From the NCBI GenBank assembly GCA_005888465.1, contig VAYJ01000002.1:1-18742 (forward strand): DNA of 18,742 nt. Reading direction: 5' to 3'. This DNA comes from Actinomycetota bacterium (GTDB lineage: Bacteria > Actinomycetota > UBA4738). Both the position numbers and the translations under genes were made by a program. The notes beneath the pieces were generated by a model. It had not been told where the DNA came from. It worked only from the letters and a program-made list of their open reading frames with translations, and ran no database searches. Below are positions 7,825 through 15,060 of the stretch, piece after piece (the first letter of the stretch is position 1; every line of letters begins with the position of its first letter).

Positions 7825-9101
7825 CGCGACTCCGGTCGGACGCGCGACTCTCGATACTCGCCGCGCACCGGGGCGTCCACGCCATTGTCGTGCAGGAGGT
7901 TCCCCTGCAGAAGCGGCGCGCCGACGAGCGGCGCCCCGTGAATTGGGACGTAGTCCAGCACCCGCACCGCGGCCCGGCGGTTCCCGATCACGTGGTTGCC
8001 GCGCAAGGTCGGAGAGCCACCAACGACGTACAGGCCATCCTCGCGATGGCTCACCACGAGGTTCTCCGCGACGAGGGGCGGACTGGTCTTGTCGCCGAAG
8101 ACGACCACGATGCCGTAACCGTTCTCGTACACGCGGTTGCGCACCACGTCCGTGCTCCGCGCCTGACGCAGGAGAAGGCCGACAGCGACATTGTGGTCGA
8201 CCTCGTTGTCCTCGATTAGGGCCCCACCCGGAGCATCGGCGAATAGCCCCACCCGCGCGCCACCCTGGATGCGGTTGCGACGGACGAGGCCGGAGCCGGT
8301 CAGGTGAACGGCCGCCTCGCCGGCGCGGGCGAAGTGATTGTCCTCGACGCGCCCCGGCACGTTGATCAGCAGGACCGAGATGCGATCGTCTTCGAAGTGA
8401 TTGTGACGAACGACCACGCCAGGAGCGGCCGCCCCGAGCGGCGCGGTGGGGGAGACCGCCCACACGGCAGCCCGCTCGTGCTTCCGGAAGCGGTTTTCGC
8501 TCAAGCTCACCTGCGAGGCGCTGCCCCCTAGCCGAACGCCCGTTCCATTCTGCTCAAAGGCGGAGAACTCCACTGAAAGGTCGTCGGCTCCGTCGGCGAG
8601 GTAAACTCCGACGTCGCACTCGGCGAGCACCAGGTTGCGCAGGCGGGCTCCAGAGGCCCGTACCAAAATACCCTGGCCAGCGGCGCCACGGACCGCGACG
8701 CCGAGCACGACACTGCGTGGTGCCGCGAGGTCGAGCACTGGCCCTTCAAGGAGTGCGCGCCCGTCGATCTCGGTGTCCCGATCGATGGCTTCGATCATCA
8801 CGCCCTCGGGATTAACCAGCGGGGGCAGGGGCGTCTCCAGGACTATTCGCGCCACTCGGACCTCTATGCGCGCGCGGCCTTGCGCGCGATCCGCGGTGAA
8901 AATCGCCTCGCGCAGGCTCCCGGGACCCGAATCGCTCGAGCTGGTGACGAAAATGTTGAGGGCCGCTCGTCGCTCGGGTGGAGCGGGCCGTAGCTCGGCG
9001 AGGGGGGTGCCAAAGGCGCCGAGGAGCGTAAGCCAGCCGACCGCGACAAGGAACAGCGGAGAGGGGCGCAGCCACCCTAACGCGACTAGCGACGGCCTCA
9101 T
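7821..9101 (-). CDS. Secreted right-handed parallel beta-helix (PbH1 repeat) protein
   Basis: A 426-residue protein with an N-terminal hydrophobic segment (about 13-32) serving as signal peptide or anchor. A mature region follows whose start contains SSSDSGPGSLREAI (about 53-67), a motif common at the head of parallel beta-helix proteins. After it come many short rungs of the type GV-RGN-I-N and DN-V-HN, for example VVRHNHFEDD, LVRRNRIQGG, LIEDNEVDHN, VVRNRVYENG and LRGNHVIGNR. Such helices occur in NosD-like, pectate-lyase-like and AlgG-like C5-epimerase/lyase proteins, which bind or modify polysaccharides. No specific catalytic triad can be assigned by eye, so enzymatic activity is unproven. 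The start at 9101 gives an ATGA overlap with the glycosyltransferase gene and a proper signal sequence; the frame extending to 9815 is a shadow. Its position beside the GT2 gene suggests a periplasmic role on the same glycan. Confidence 0.88.
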   Translation of the reverse strand: MRPSLVALGWLRPSPLFLVAVGWLTLLGAFGTPLAELRPAPPERRAALNIFVTSSSDSGPGSLREAIFTADRAQGRARIEVRVARIVLETPLPPLVNPEGVMIEAIDRDTEIDGRALLEGPVLDLAAPRSVVLGVAVRGAAGQGILVRASGARLRNLVLAECDVGVYLADGADDLSVEFSAFEQNGTGVRLGGSASQVSLSENRFRKHERAAVWAVSPTAPLGAAAPGVVVRHNHFEDDRISVLLINVPGRVEDNHFARAGEAAVHLTGSGLVRRNRIQGGARVGLFADAPGGALIEDNEVDHNVAVGLLLRQARSTDVVRNRVYENGYGIVVVFGDKTSPPLVAENLVVSHREDGLYVVGGSPTLRGNHVIGNRRAAVRVLDYVPIHGAPLVGAPLLQGNLLHDNGVDAPVRGEYRESRVRPESR

Positions 9102-10573
9102 CGCCTGTGGTTTCGCACGAAGCTCTCGGCCGCGTAGTGGTCCCGGTAGAGCCGGCCTCCCCCGAACTGGAGGAGGAACCAGTTCAGGTAGCCGACGGTG
9201 GCGGGCAGAACCTGGGCGGCCGCATAGAAGAAGTAGACGGGGATTGCCGGCGCGTGGACCAGCCACTCGCGAGGCCCAGGCGCGATATAGCACGAGGCGA
9301 GGAGCGCGAAGACCGTGTAGCTGATGTAGGCGGACAAGAACAGCGTCGGTGCCGTCATCGAGGTGTCCGGGATCCAGTCCAGCCCCAGCAGGAAGTCGAG
9401 CCCATTGGCCGTGCTCAGGGCCAGCGCGCCGAGGGTGAGGAGGCGCAGCGGTTGGACGGGCACGCCGAAGAGCCCCATGTAGACGAAGAAGTGGTAGGCG
9501 TAGAGCCAGCTCCCGCGGGCGCAGCGCGGGATGTCTCGGAACCGCTCCGTGTACACTTCGAGGAACCCGTAGGACCAGCCCACCCGTTGCGAGAACCAGC
9601 TCCCCCAGGTGTGCTTGCCTTCCGTCTCCACGACCAGTCGCTCGTCGTAGTAGATGCGCTCGCCTCGACCCAGGAGGATCAGCGCGTTCTGCAGATCCTC
9701 GGCGTACACCGACAAGGTGTGCCCGTCGAGCGCCCTCTCCAAGGCGTCGCGTCGGTAGACCGCGATCCCGGAGGTGATGCTGTGATCGACGAGGCTCTTG
9801 CGCCCGATTGCGCACGCCAGGTCGTACTCAAACGCCTGCATCCGGGCGAGCCAGCTGGTGGGCCGCACGACGATGCGGGGCGTGGCCGCCGCCATCCGGC
9901 TCTGCTGGAATTCGAAGATCACCGTCTCCAGATCCGGGAGCTGCCGCCGGCGCTGGTCGAGGATCCGCACGTCGGGATCGAGCACGACGACCGTCGCGAT
10001 CTCAGGGGGGAGATGGGCCAGAAGCGCCTTGAGGGCACCGGGCTTCTTGTGGTTCGTTGAAGCGCGTACGCACCGAACGCCGGACTGCTGGAGCCGGAGC
10101 CAGGTGTCGTCGGTCGAGGCGTCGTCGATCACCCACAGGTGGTCCCGATAGGGTGCGAACGCGTCCAGGAAGTCGTCGAGCTCTTCAGCAGCGTTGTGGA
10201 CCGACACCAGGAGAGCGTAGGGACGGAGGTGGAGACTCATCTGGTACGGGGTGAACGCGCCGACGTTGCGCGGGACGGAAGTCGGGCAGCGAGCGCCCGC
10301 GGTCTGCCGGTGCCACCGCCGGAACGCGACTCGTAGGATGAGGTCGAGCAGGTCGACCAACAGGAGAAGGTTAACGAGTAGGTAGAGAGTGGCCACGAGG
10401 GCGCTGGTGAGCGAGCGGGTCAGGGCGAAGGCGCTCCAGGTGCCAAGGGCGAGGACAGGGAGTACGGTCGCGACGACCGCGATCAGCAGCACGGCAGCCT
10501 TCCTTGTTCCCCGGCGGGCGACGGCAGGCCGTCCCCTTGCGCGCGGCTCGTATCGTGTCGCGGCGGTGCTCAT
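9098..10573 (-). CDS. Membrane-embedded family 2 glycosyltransferase
   Basis: A 491-residue inner-membrane enzyme expected to transfer sugar from a nucleotide-sugar donor. Two N-terminal helices (about 26-50 and 56-82) precede a GT-A catalytic domain. The visible GT2 signatures are IDDAS with D150/D151, DPD at 199-201 (the DxD metal site), AED at 291-293 (the base region) and QRVGW at 329-333 (the Q-x-x-x-W motif of processive GT2 enzymes such as cellulose, hyaluronan and alginate synthases). Several C-terminal helices follow (about 358-376, 378-395, 408-430 and 440-465). These motifs support a synthase that may extrude its product across the membrane. There is no PilZ domain. The start ATG at 10573 lies 41 bp after the barrel gene and has only a weak AGGGA upstream. 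Sugar and product cannot be predicted. Confidence 0.92.
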   Translation of the reverse strand: MSTAATRYEPRARGRPAVARRGTRKAAVLLIAVVATVLPVLALGTWSAFALTRSLTSALVATLYLLVNLLLLVDLLDLILRVAFRRWHRQTAGARCPTSVPRNVGAFTPYQMSLHLRPYALLVSVHNAAEELDDFLDAFAPYRDHLWVIDDASTDDTWLRLQQSGVRCVRASTNHKKPGALKALLAHLPPEIATVVVLDPDVRILDQRRRQLPDLETVIFEFQQSRMAAATPRIVVRPTSWLARMQAFEYDLACAIGRKSLVDHSITSGIAVYRRDALERALDGHTLSVYAEDLQNALILLGRGERIYYDERLVVETEGKHTWGSWFSQRVGWSYGFLEVYTERFRDIPRCARGSWLYAYHFFVYMGLFGVPVQPLRLLTLGALALSTANGLDFLLGLDWIPDTSMTAPTLFLSAYISYTVFALLASCYIAPGPREWLVHAPAIPVYFFYAAAQVLPATVGYLNWFLLQFGGGRLYRDHYAAESFVRNHRR

Positions 10574-10614
10574 CTAGGTACGGTCCCTGGTCTCAAGCTT
10601 GTGTCCGCCCTGCA

Positions 10615-11397
10615 TCAGAACGGGATTTTCCAGACGAGCAGGATCGTATGCTTGTCGATCCAGGGGCTCCCTTGTCGCGCGAGATCGTAGACGACGGTCA
10701 CCTCATGGCGCCCAAGGGGAACGGAAATGCCAGCGAAGAACTCTTCGGAGCGCACCGCCCGTGCCGTGTTTGTGATCACGTTGAAGCGCTCGGGTGTCGT
10801 ACGGCCGAGCAGGAAGCCGGCGAGCAGGGTGAGACGGGCGAGAGTGAGATCGGCTCGGCCCGACACGAACTGCGAGTCGACGTTGCCGCCCAGCGAGTGG
10901 TGATAGTTGGCCCGAATGGCGAGCATCGGGATAGGGTAGACGAGAAGACCGGCCTTGACGAGGTTTTCCTGGCTGCGGCTTACGTGTGCGTACTGGTCCC
11001 CTCCGACGAGATAGAGGCGCTTGTCGATGAGGGCCTGCGTCACTTCGACTTCGCCGACCTGGTAGATGAAGTCATCGCGGAGGCGCCGGCCTCCGCCCAG
11101 GCTGGCGTTGGCTGAAACTGAGGTGCCTGTGGGGTAGGAGAGCGAGAGACCTGTCTTGCCGTAGGCCCAGTGGCTGTCGGCGAGGGAAAAGGCGAAGGCC
11201 CCGAGGGTGAACGCCGAGCTGGCCGAGAGCTGGTGCCACCATTCAAGGCCTCCCCCGCCACCGACAGCGTCCGACTCGAGCGACATCACCTGACCGCTCA
11301 CGTAGAGAACGTTGCGCACCTCCTCCTCAGGGTGGGCGGTCGCGGGCCAGAGGAGGCAGGCGAGCAGGACCGCGACCCAGCCGAGTGCGCTGACCAT
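10615..11397 (-). CDS. Candidate outer-membrane beta-barrel protein (YaiO-like)
   Basis: A 260-residue protein with a clear signal peptide, MVSALGWVAVLLACLLWPATA, and a likely cut after ATA at residue 21. The rest has no membrane helices but shows alternating polar/hydrophobic strands rich in aromatic and Gly/Ser residues, ending in a C-terminal Phe (TILLVWKIPF), as many outer-membrane barrels do. Size and pattern fit a 12- to 16-strand barrel. I see a loose resemblance to YaiO-type barrels, which in E. coli lie next to a GT2 gene (yaiP), but I cannot run the comparison. The start is set at 11397, eight bases after the methyltransferase stop, with AAGGGG just upstream; the open frame to 11625 lies inside the methyltransferase gene and is rejected. 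A glycan exit pore is the most attractive role given its neighbours. It could also be an unrelated surface protein. Confidence 0.75.
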   Translation of the reverse strand: MVSALGWVAVLLACLLWPATAHPEEEVRNVLYVSGQVMSLESDAVGGGGGLEWWHQLSASSAFTLGAFAFSLADSHWAYGKTGLSLSYPTGTSVSANASLGGGRRLRDDFIYQVGEVEVTQALIDKRLYLVGGDQYAHVSRSQENLVKAGLLVYPIPMLAIRANYHHSLGGNVDSQFVSGRADLTLARLTLLAGFLLGRTTPERFNVITNTARAVRSEEFFAGISVPLGRHEVTVVYDLARQGSPWIDKHTILLVWKIPF

Positions 11398-11405
11398 CGC
11401 GCCCC

Positions 11406-12200
11406 TTAAGCGAGCCGGGCGGTGACGTCGCCGACGCGCGCAAGGACGAATAGCTTGTGCCAAGAGCGCCCGGTCAGCCGTCGCCCCCAGAGCGCGTCGA
11501 CGGGCAGGGAGAGGGCGGTGACGAGCGCAAGCCCCGACAGAGCAACGAAACGGGGTAGATGCGCGTACCAGGGGAGGAAGCCGACCTTGAAGGGAGTCGG
11601 GTCGACGCCGCGCATCGCCACGCACTGGAGCCCGGCTCGCGCGAACGCCGCCTCATACACCCACGCCTCGCGCGCGACGAACACTCGGCTATTGCACCGA
11701 GCGACATGACGCGAGGGCGCGGCCTCCAAGAGCACGATGCGACCGCCCGGCGCCAGGTGAGCCTCTAGGCGGTCGATGGCCCGCTCGAACCGCTCGGAGT
11801 CCAGGATATGTTGCAGCACGGTGACGCCGATGATGCGATCGAATCGGGTGCCGAGGTCGAGTTTGGCCAGATCTGCGACGAGGAAGCGGCAACGGGCGGC
11901 GACGCCGTCGCGCGCCGCTCGCCGGCGGGCCTCCGCCACCATGGTGGGGGCCAGGTCAACGCCCGTGACCCGCGCTCCGGCCCGGGCCAGGCGTCGGCTC
12001 CACCGTCCGACGCCGCAACCGACGTCGAGCACGGACGTCCCAGGGGACACCCGGAGCCACGGTGCGAGGGCCAGCCACTGAGTGACGTGGATGTATCCGT
12101 TGTAGAAGAGCGGCATCCCGTACGAGCACACGGCGGCGAGCCCCGCTCGCTCGCCGCTAAAGCGTCGCGCGCGCGCCTCCCAGTACAGGCGGGGGGCCAT
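11406..12200 (-). CDS. Class I SAM-dependent methyltransferase
   Basis: A 264-residue soluble protein with a Rossmann-like SAM-binding fold. Motif I is SVLDVGCGVGRWSRRL (about 56-71). An acidic residue that should hold the SAM ribose is D82 (VTGVDLAP), and FLVADLAKLDL (about 106-116) and GVTVLQHI (about 125-132) follow. A hydrophobic C-terminal stretch (about residues 210-235) could touch the membrane. The family methylates many small molecules and lipids, so the substrate cannot be named. Position suggests it modifies the glycan, its carrier lipid, or a product of the neighbouring radical SAM enzyme. The ATG at 12200 starts a protein beginning MAPRLYWEARARRF, 29 bp after the radical SAM stop. 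The open frame reaching 12659 is antisense-like shadow sequence over the previous gene. The upstream GAG is a weak ribosome binding site. Confidence 0.9.
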   Translation of the reverse strand: MAPRLYWEARARRFSGERAGLAAVCSYGMPLFYNGYIHVTQWLALAPWLRVSPGTSVLDVGCGVGRWSRRLARAGARVTGVDLAPTMVAEARRRAARDGVAARCRFLVADLAKLDLGTRFDRIIGVTVLQHILDSERFERAIDRLEAHLAPGGRIVLLEAAPSRHVARCNSRVFVAREAWVYEAAFARAGLQCVAMRGVDPTPFKVGFLPWYAHLPRFVALSGLALVTALSLPVDALWGRRLTGRSWHKLFVLARVGDVTARLA

Positions 12201-12229
12201 CTCGCGCTCTGAATTGAAGGCCGCGGGAT

Positions 12230-13918
12230 CTAAGCTGCCCAATTGCTGAGCTCCTGCCGAAGGGCGACACGCTGGGGCTGGCTCAGGACGGGCAAATGCG
12301 CCAGGAGGCGCTCCATGGCAATGGGGCGGGACGGCATCTGATACCCGGCCCGCTCGAGAATGGCAATGGCACACAGAACCCAGAGCTGGGAGCGCACCCG
12401 CGAGGGCAGATGGGGAACCAGCGGCGTCAAGTATTTGAGCCACGCCTCGAAGTCGGCCTCGATGGCGAAGATCGCTTCGCGCACGGTGGGGTCGAGGGGT
12501 GGGATCTTCGCCGGCTGGTCCCAGCTCACGTCGGTTCCGGCCACATGCTGGCGCTTGAAGACGGTATACGGCCGCAGCGAGAGGTCCCCCGCCATCGCCG
12601 CACCCGAAAAGGGTATCACGTACGGATACATCCCGACCTCGCACCCGGCGTCGAGCCAATCAGCGGCGCGGCGGATGTTCTCGGCGAGATCCTCCAGCCG
12701 GCAGCGCGGGGAGGTCAGGATCATGTCGAGGAAGGGCGTGATTCCGAGCCCGAGCGCGGTGTGGAGCACGGGCTCGATGAAGGGATGGATCTGGGCCTTG
12801 TTGAACTCCTGGAGGATGCCGAGGGCGAAGCTCTCCACCCCGAAGCCCAGCACGCGAAAGCCGGCTCGGCGCATGGCCAGTAGCCGCTCCTCGGTCATGG
12901 AGTCGATGCGGTTCGTGCTGATGAACTGGAGATCAGCCGGAAGGTCGCCGCTTGCCTTGGCGGCGAGGATGGCCTCGCACAGCGGCAGGATGCGCCGGTC
13001 CTGACGGAAGACGAAGATGTCGTCCTGGAAGATGATGGTGCGCACTCCAGGCTGGGCGTGGACGATGCGATGGAGCATCGTTATGATTTCGTCTGGCTCC
13101 AGGCGGGCGACCTTCGCGGTGCTGCCGCCCTGCGCTGCATTCAGGAAGTTGGTCGACGAGCAGAAGGTACAGTTCATGGGGCAGTAGTTCAGGGTGATCA
13201 GGCGCACCGAGCGGATCTCCGCCAGGCGCGCCTCGCGTTCCGCCTTCACAGGCATCCCACCCACGCCATAGCCGCGCTCGAGTTTCTGCCAGTAGGTGCG
13301 GTACGGCATGCGCTCGTACGGCGTACGGAAGATGGCGTCGCGCAGCTCCTCGCGGGTCAACGCGGGCTGGGGGAGGCGCCGGACCCGACCGCCCGGCTCG
13401 CGGAAGGCCGTGCCGATGATGCCGAGTGGGCTGCCTCCGGCCTGCAGGCGTGCCGCTAGCTCGAGGAGCGGGCGCTCGCCCTCCCCGAGCACGACGAGAT
13501 CGAAGGGGCCGAGCTGGAACATCGCTTCCGGGTTGAACGTGGCCTCCATTCCACCCGCGACCAAGAGGGCTCGCGGGGCCAAGCGGCGCGCCAGGTGGGC
13601 CAACGCAAGGTCGTGCGGCAGCGTCATCCCGGTCGTTGAGAACCCCACCATGTCCCACGCCTCTCGGTTCATGATGTCTTCGAGCGCGGCCTCCGGCGTG
13701 GCTTCGCAAGCGTTCGGATCGAACACTCGGGCGTCGACCCCTCGGGCCGTCAGCACGCCCATGAGCCGCCAGACCCCGAGGGGAGGGGCGAGGAACGTGT
13801 ACTCCCCGCCCATCGGGTCGTACGGGCCGACGAGTAGGACCCGCGGATGGGTCTCCCGGGCGGCCCGGGGTGCCGCAGGCGGATCGGATGCTGGCCACGA
13901 CCGTTCGTCGTCAAGCAT
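12230..13918 (-). CDS. Cobalamin-binding (B12-type) radical SAM protein
   Basis: A 562-residue protein and the first gene of the operon. The N-terminal part (about 24-165) has the B12-binding fold seen in this class: RVLLVGPYDP, PPLGVWRLMGVL, VGFSTTGMTL, LLVAGGMEATFNPE and DLVVLGEGERP. The radical SAM core starts near residue 237 and carries the 4Fe-4S ligands C246, C250 and C253 in YCPMNCTFC (CxxxCxxC). Family members perform radical methylations, ring formations or other C-C or C-heteroatom chemistry, including on lipids and hopanoids (HpnP, HpnJ types) and tetrapyrroles (BchE). No particular substrate is readable here. The ATG at 13918 has a well placed GGGAGG at 13928-13933. It is followed after 29 bp by the methyltransferase gene. 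Confidence 0.93.
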   Translation of the reverse strand: MLDDERSWPASDPPAAPRAARETHPRVLLVGPYDPMGGEYTFLAPPLGVWRLMGVLTARGVDARVFDPNACEATPEAALEDIMNREAWDMVGFSTTGMTLPHDLALAHLARRLAPRALLVAGGMEATFNPEAMFQLGPFDLVVLGEGERPLLELAARLQAGGSPLGIIGTAFREPGGRVRRLPQPALTREELRDAIFRTPYERMPYRTYWQKLERGYGVGGMPVKAEREARLAEIRSVRLITLNYCPMNCTFCSSTNFLNAAQGGSTAKVARLEPDEIITMLHRIVHAQPGVRTIIFQDDIFVFRQDRRILPLCEAILAAKASGDLPADLQFISTNRIDSMTEERLLAMRRAGFRVLGFGVESFALGILQEFNKAQIHPFIEPVLHTALGLGITPFLDMILTSPRCRLEDLAENIRRAADWLDAGCEVGMYPYVIPFSGAAMAGDLSLRPYTVFKRQHVAGTDVSWDQPAKIPPLDPTVREAIFAIEADFEAWLKYLTPLVPHLPSRVRSQLWVLCAIAILERAGYQMPSRPIAMERLLAHLPVLSQPQRVALRQELSNWAA

Positions 13919-13927
13919 TCCAGGGCG

Positions 13928-13933
13928 CCTCCC
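13928..13933 (-). promoter_or_regulatory. Ribosome binding site of the eight-gene operon
   Basis: On the minus strand this reads GGGAGG, nine bases before the ATG at 13918. It supports that start and is one of the clearer Shine-Dalgarno sequences in the operon; most later genes rely on overlaps. I could not identify a convincing sigma-70 or sigma-54 promoter upstream. Confidence 0.7.
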
Positions 13934-14204
13934 GGCGCCACGAATTGAGGGCAGACTGCCGCACCTATAAGTGGCTGCTTAATTGGCAGTGTGCATATGG
14001 CGTGACAGATCCGGCTGGACGACCGGGTTGCTGGAGAATCGGATCGAAACACGCAGAAGAGGCTGAATTCCATGACTCTTCTGGCCAACACCGAACGGGC
14101 TACAGACGTGTGTTCGAACGGGGGCGGAGCCCGCCCTCAGGACTGGCTGGTGAGCGGCTGACGATTTTCGGCCAACGGGTGACATTCTTGCTGCAGCCGG
14201 TCCA

Positions 14205-14230
14205 GTGAGCCACCCGAGTGAGCCACCCGA
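14205..14230 (+). repeat. Two perfect tandem 13-bp repeats
   Basis: The unit gtgagccacccga occurs twice back to back at 14205-14217 and 14218-14230. It lies in the long divergent regulatory region, so it could be a double binding site for a regulator or a simple replication-slippage duplication. Only two copies are present. Confidence 0.75.
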
Positions 14231-14365
14231 GAGAGCGGTGGCGCAAGCTCCTCAATACAGCGTTATGCGGGGGCCATGCTGCCCCCTCAGATGATGCCGC
14301 GCTGACTGAGCACCCCTCAGGTCATCCTTCAAGCACCCGAGGGTCCGGCGGCGCGCACAATTCCG

Positions 14366-14399
14366 GCCCGGAGGCGGAGCACCGGTCCCGCCTCCGGGC
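14366..14399 (+). terminator. Strong GC hairpin, attenuator- or terminator-like
   Basis: The arm gcccggaggcgg (14366-14377) pairs perfectly with ccgcctccgggc (14388-14399) around a 10-nt loop. On the plus strand it is followed by ttcacttt, a weak T-rich tail. It sits about 240 bp before the response regulator gene with no plus-strand gene before it. It may end a leader RNA or an unrecognised small RNA, or act as an attenuator. The weak T-tract keeps confidence moderate. Confidence 0.5.
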
Positions 14400-14637
14400 T
14401 TCACTTTAACTAAATCCGGACCGCCATACCCTGTACGGGGAAGCGCAGATATTCACGGCTGAGCTCCTCCCGGGCCCAGGCGGGACCATGGCCTCACGCG
14501 GGGCGTGTGCTCTTGGAGGGGCGACGAGTGACCATTTTCGGGAACAAGACTGAGGGGAGATCGCGGTAAGCAACTGGTTTCTCTATGGTTCCAAAATGGC
14601 CTCGCACTTGCTCTTCTTCTCCTGGGGCAACTTGCGA

Positions 14638-15060
14638 ATGACCGCCGAACGAAGGTGCACTACCGATGCTCGCCGCGCCTGCATTCTCGTGGTGGATGAC
14701 GAGCCACTGGTGGCGGCGCTCATGGCAGACACCCTGGGCCTCGAGGGGTACGAGGTCGAGACAGCCAGGAATGGCCGCGAGGCCCTGAAGAAGATCGCCG
14801 GCCGCTCATACGACCTCATCCTGAGTGACCTCCAGATGCCCGAGCTCGACGGCGTGGGACTGTATCGCGAACTCGAACAACAACACCCGCGCTTGCTGCC
14901 GCGGCTCGCATTCGTGAGTGGGAGCACGGAGGTGCCTGAGTACGCGAGTTTTTGCGAGAGGACGGCCGTCTCAGTGCTGGGCAAGCCTTTCTCCGTCGGA
15001 GACCTTCACCGACTCGTCCAACGCTGCATCCAATCGGTAGGATTGAGCAATGACGGCTGA
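14638..15060 (+). CDS. Single-domain response regulator (REC only)
   Basis: A 140-residue protein consisting of one receiver domain. The acidic pair is D20/D21 (ILVVDDEP), the phospho-acceptor is D64 (LILSDLQMPELDG) and the lysine is K116 (VLGKPFS). The switch Thr position is a Ser (S94, AFVSGS), an accepted variant. There is no DNA-binding or enzymatic output domain, so it probably works by protein contact or as a phosphate shuttle, like CheY- or Spo0F-type proteins. The frame is open from an earlier ATG at 14596, which has no ribosome binding site and would add a non-conserved 14-residue lead. I prefer 14638, although its upstream GGGGC is also weak. The stop overlaps the start of the following kinase gene by 11 bases, indicating co-translation and a likely cognate pair. 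Confidence 0.9.
   Translation: MTAERRCTTDARRACILVVDDEPLVAALMADTLGLEGYEVETARNGREALKKIAGRSYDLILSDLQMPELDGVGLYRELEQQHPRLLPRLAFVSGSTEVPEYASFCERTAVSVLGKPFSVGDLHRLVQRCIQSVGLSNDG

Larger units (their letters stand above)
13934..14637. other. Long divergent intergenic region upstream of two transcription units
   Basis: About 700 bases without a recognisable gene separate the operon start (minus strand) from the response regulator (plus strand). Short frames at 13870-14208 and 14218-14409 have no ribosome binding site or protein-like composition. The region contains a 13-bp tandem duplication and a 12-bp GC-rich hairpin, listed separately. Promoters for both units must lie here, but no strong -35/-10 or -24/-12 pair stands out. 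A small RNA or leader transcript on the plus strand is possible. Confidence 0.6.

Noticed and set aside
7825..8463. Upstream extension of the TM-PAS frame
   Set aside because: Arg/Gly/Pro-rich out-of-frame translation of the beta-helix gene; the ATGA start at 7824 fits overlap and membrane topology.
9102..9815. Upstream extension of the beta-helix frame
   Set aside because: It lies inside the GT2 gene in another frame; the protein starting at 9101 begins with a proper signal sequence.
12201..12659. Upstream extension of the methyltransferase frame
   Set aside because: Shadow of the radical SAM gene in another frame; the methyltransferase fold is complete from 12200.
13963..14000. Possible sigma-70 promoter (TATAGG) before the radical SAM gene on the minus strand
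   Set aside because: The hexamer matches only four of six bases and the sequence 17 bp upstream is unlike TTGACA.
14265..14275. gcgttatgc as a possible integron attC core
   Set aside because: It does not match GTTRRRY and no partner RYYYAAC site or integrase is present.
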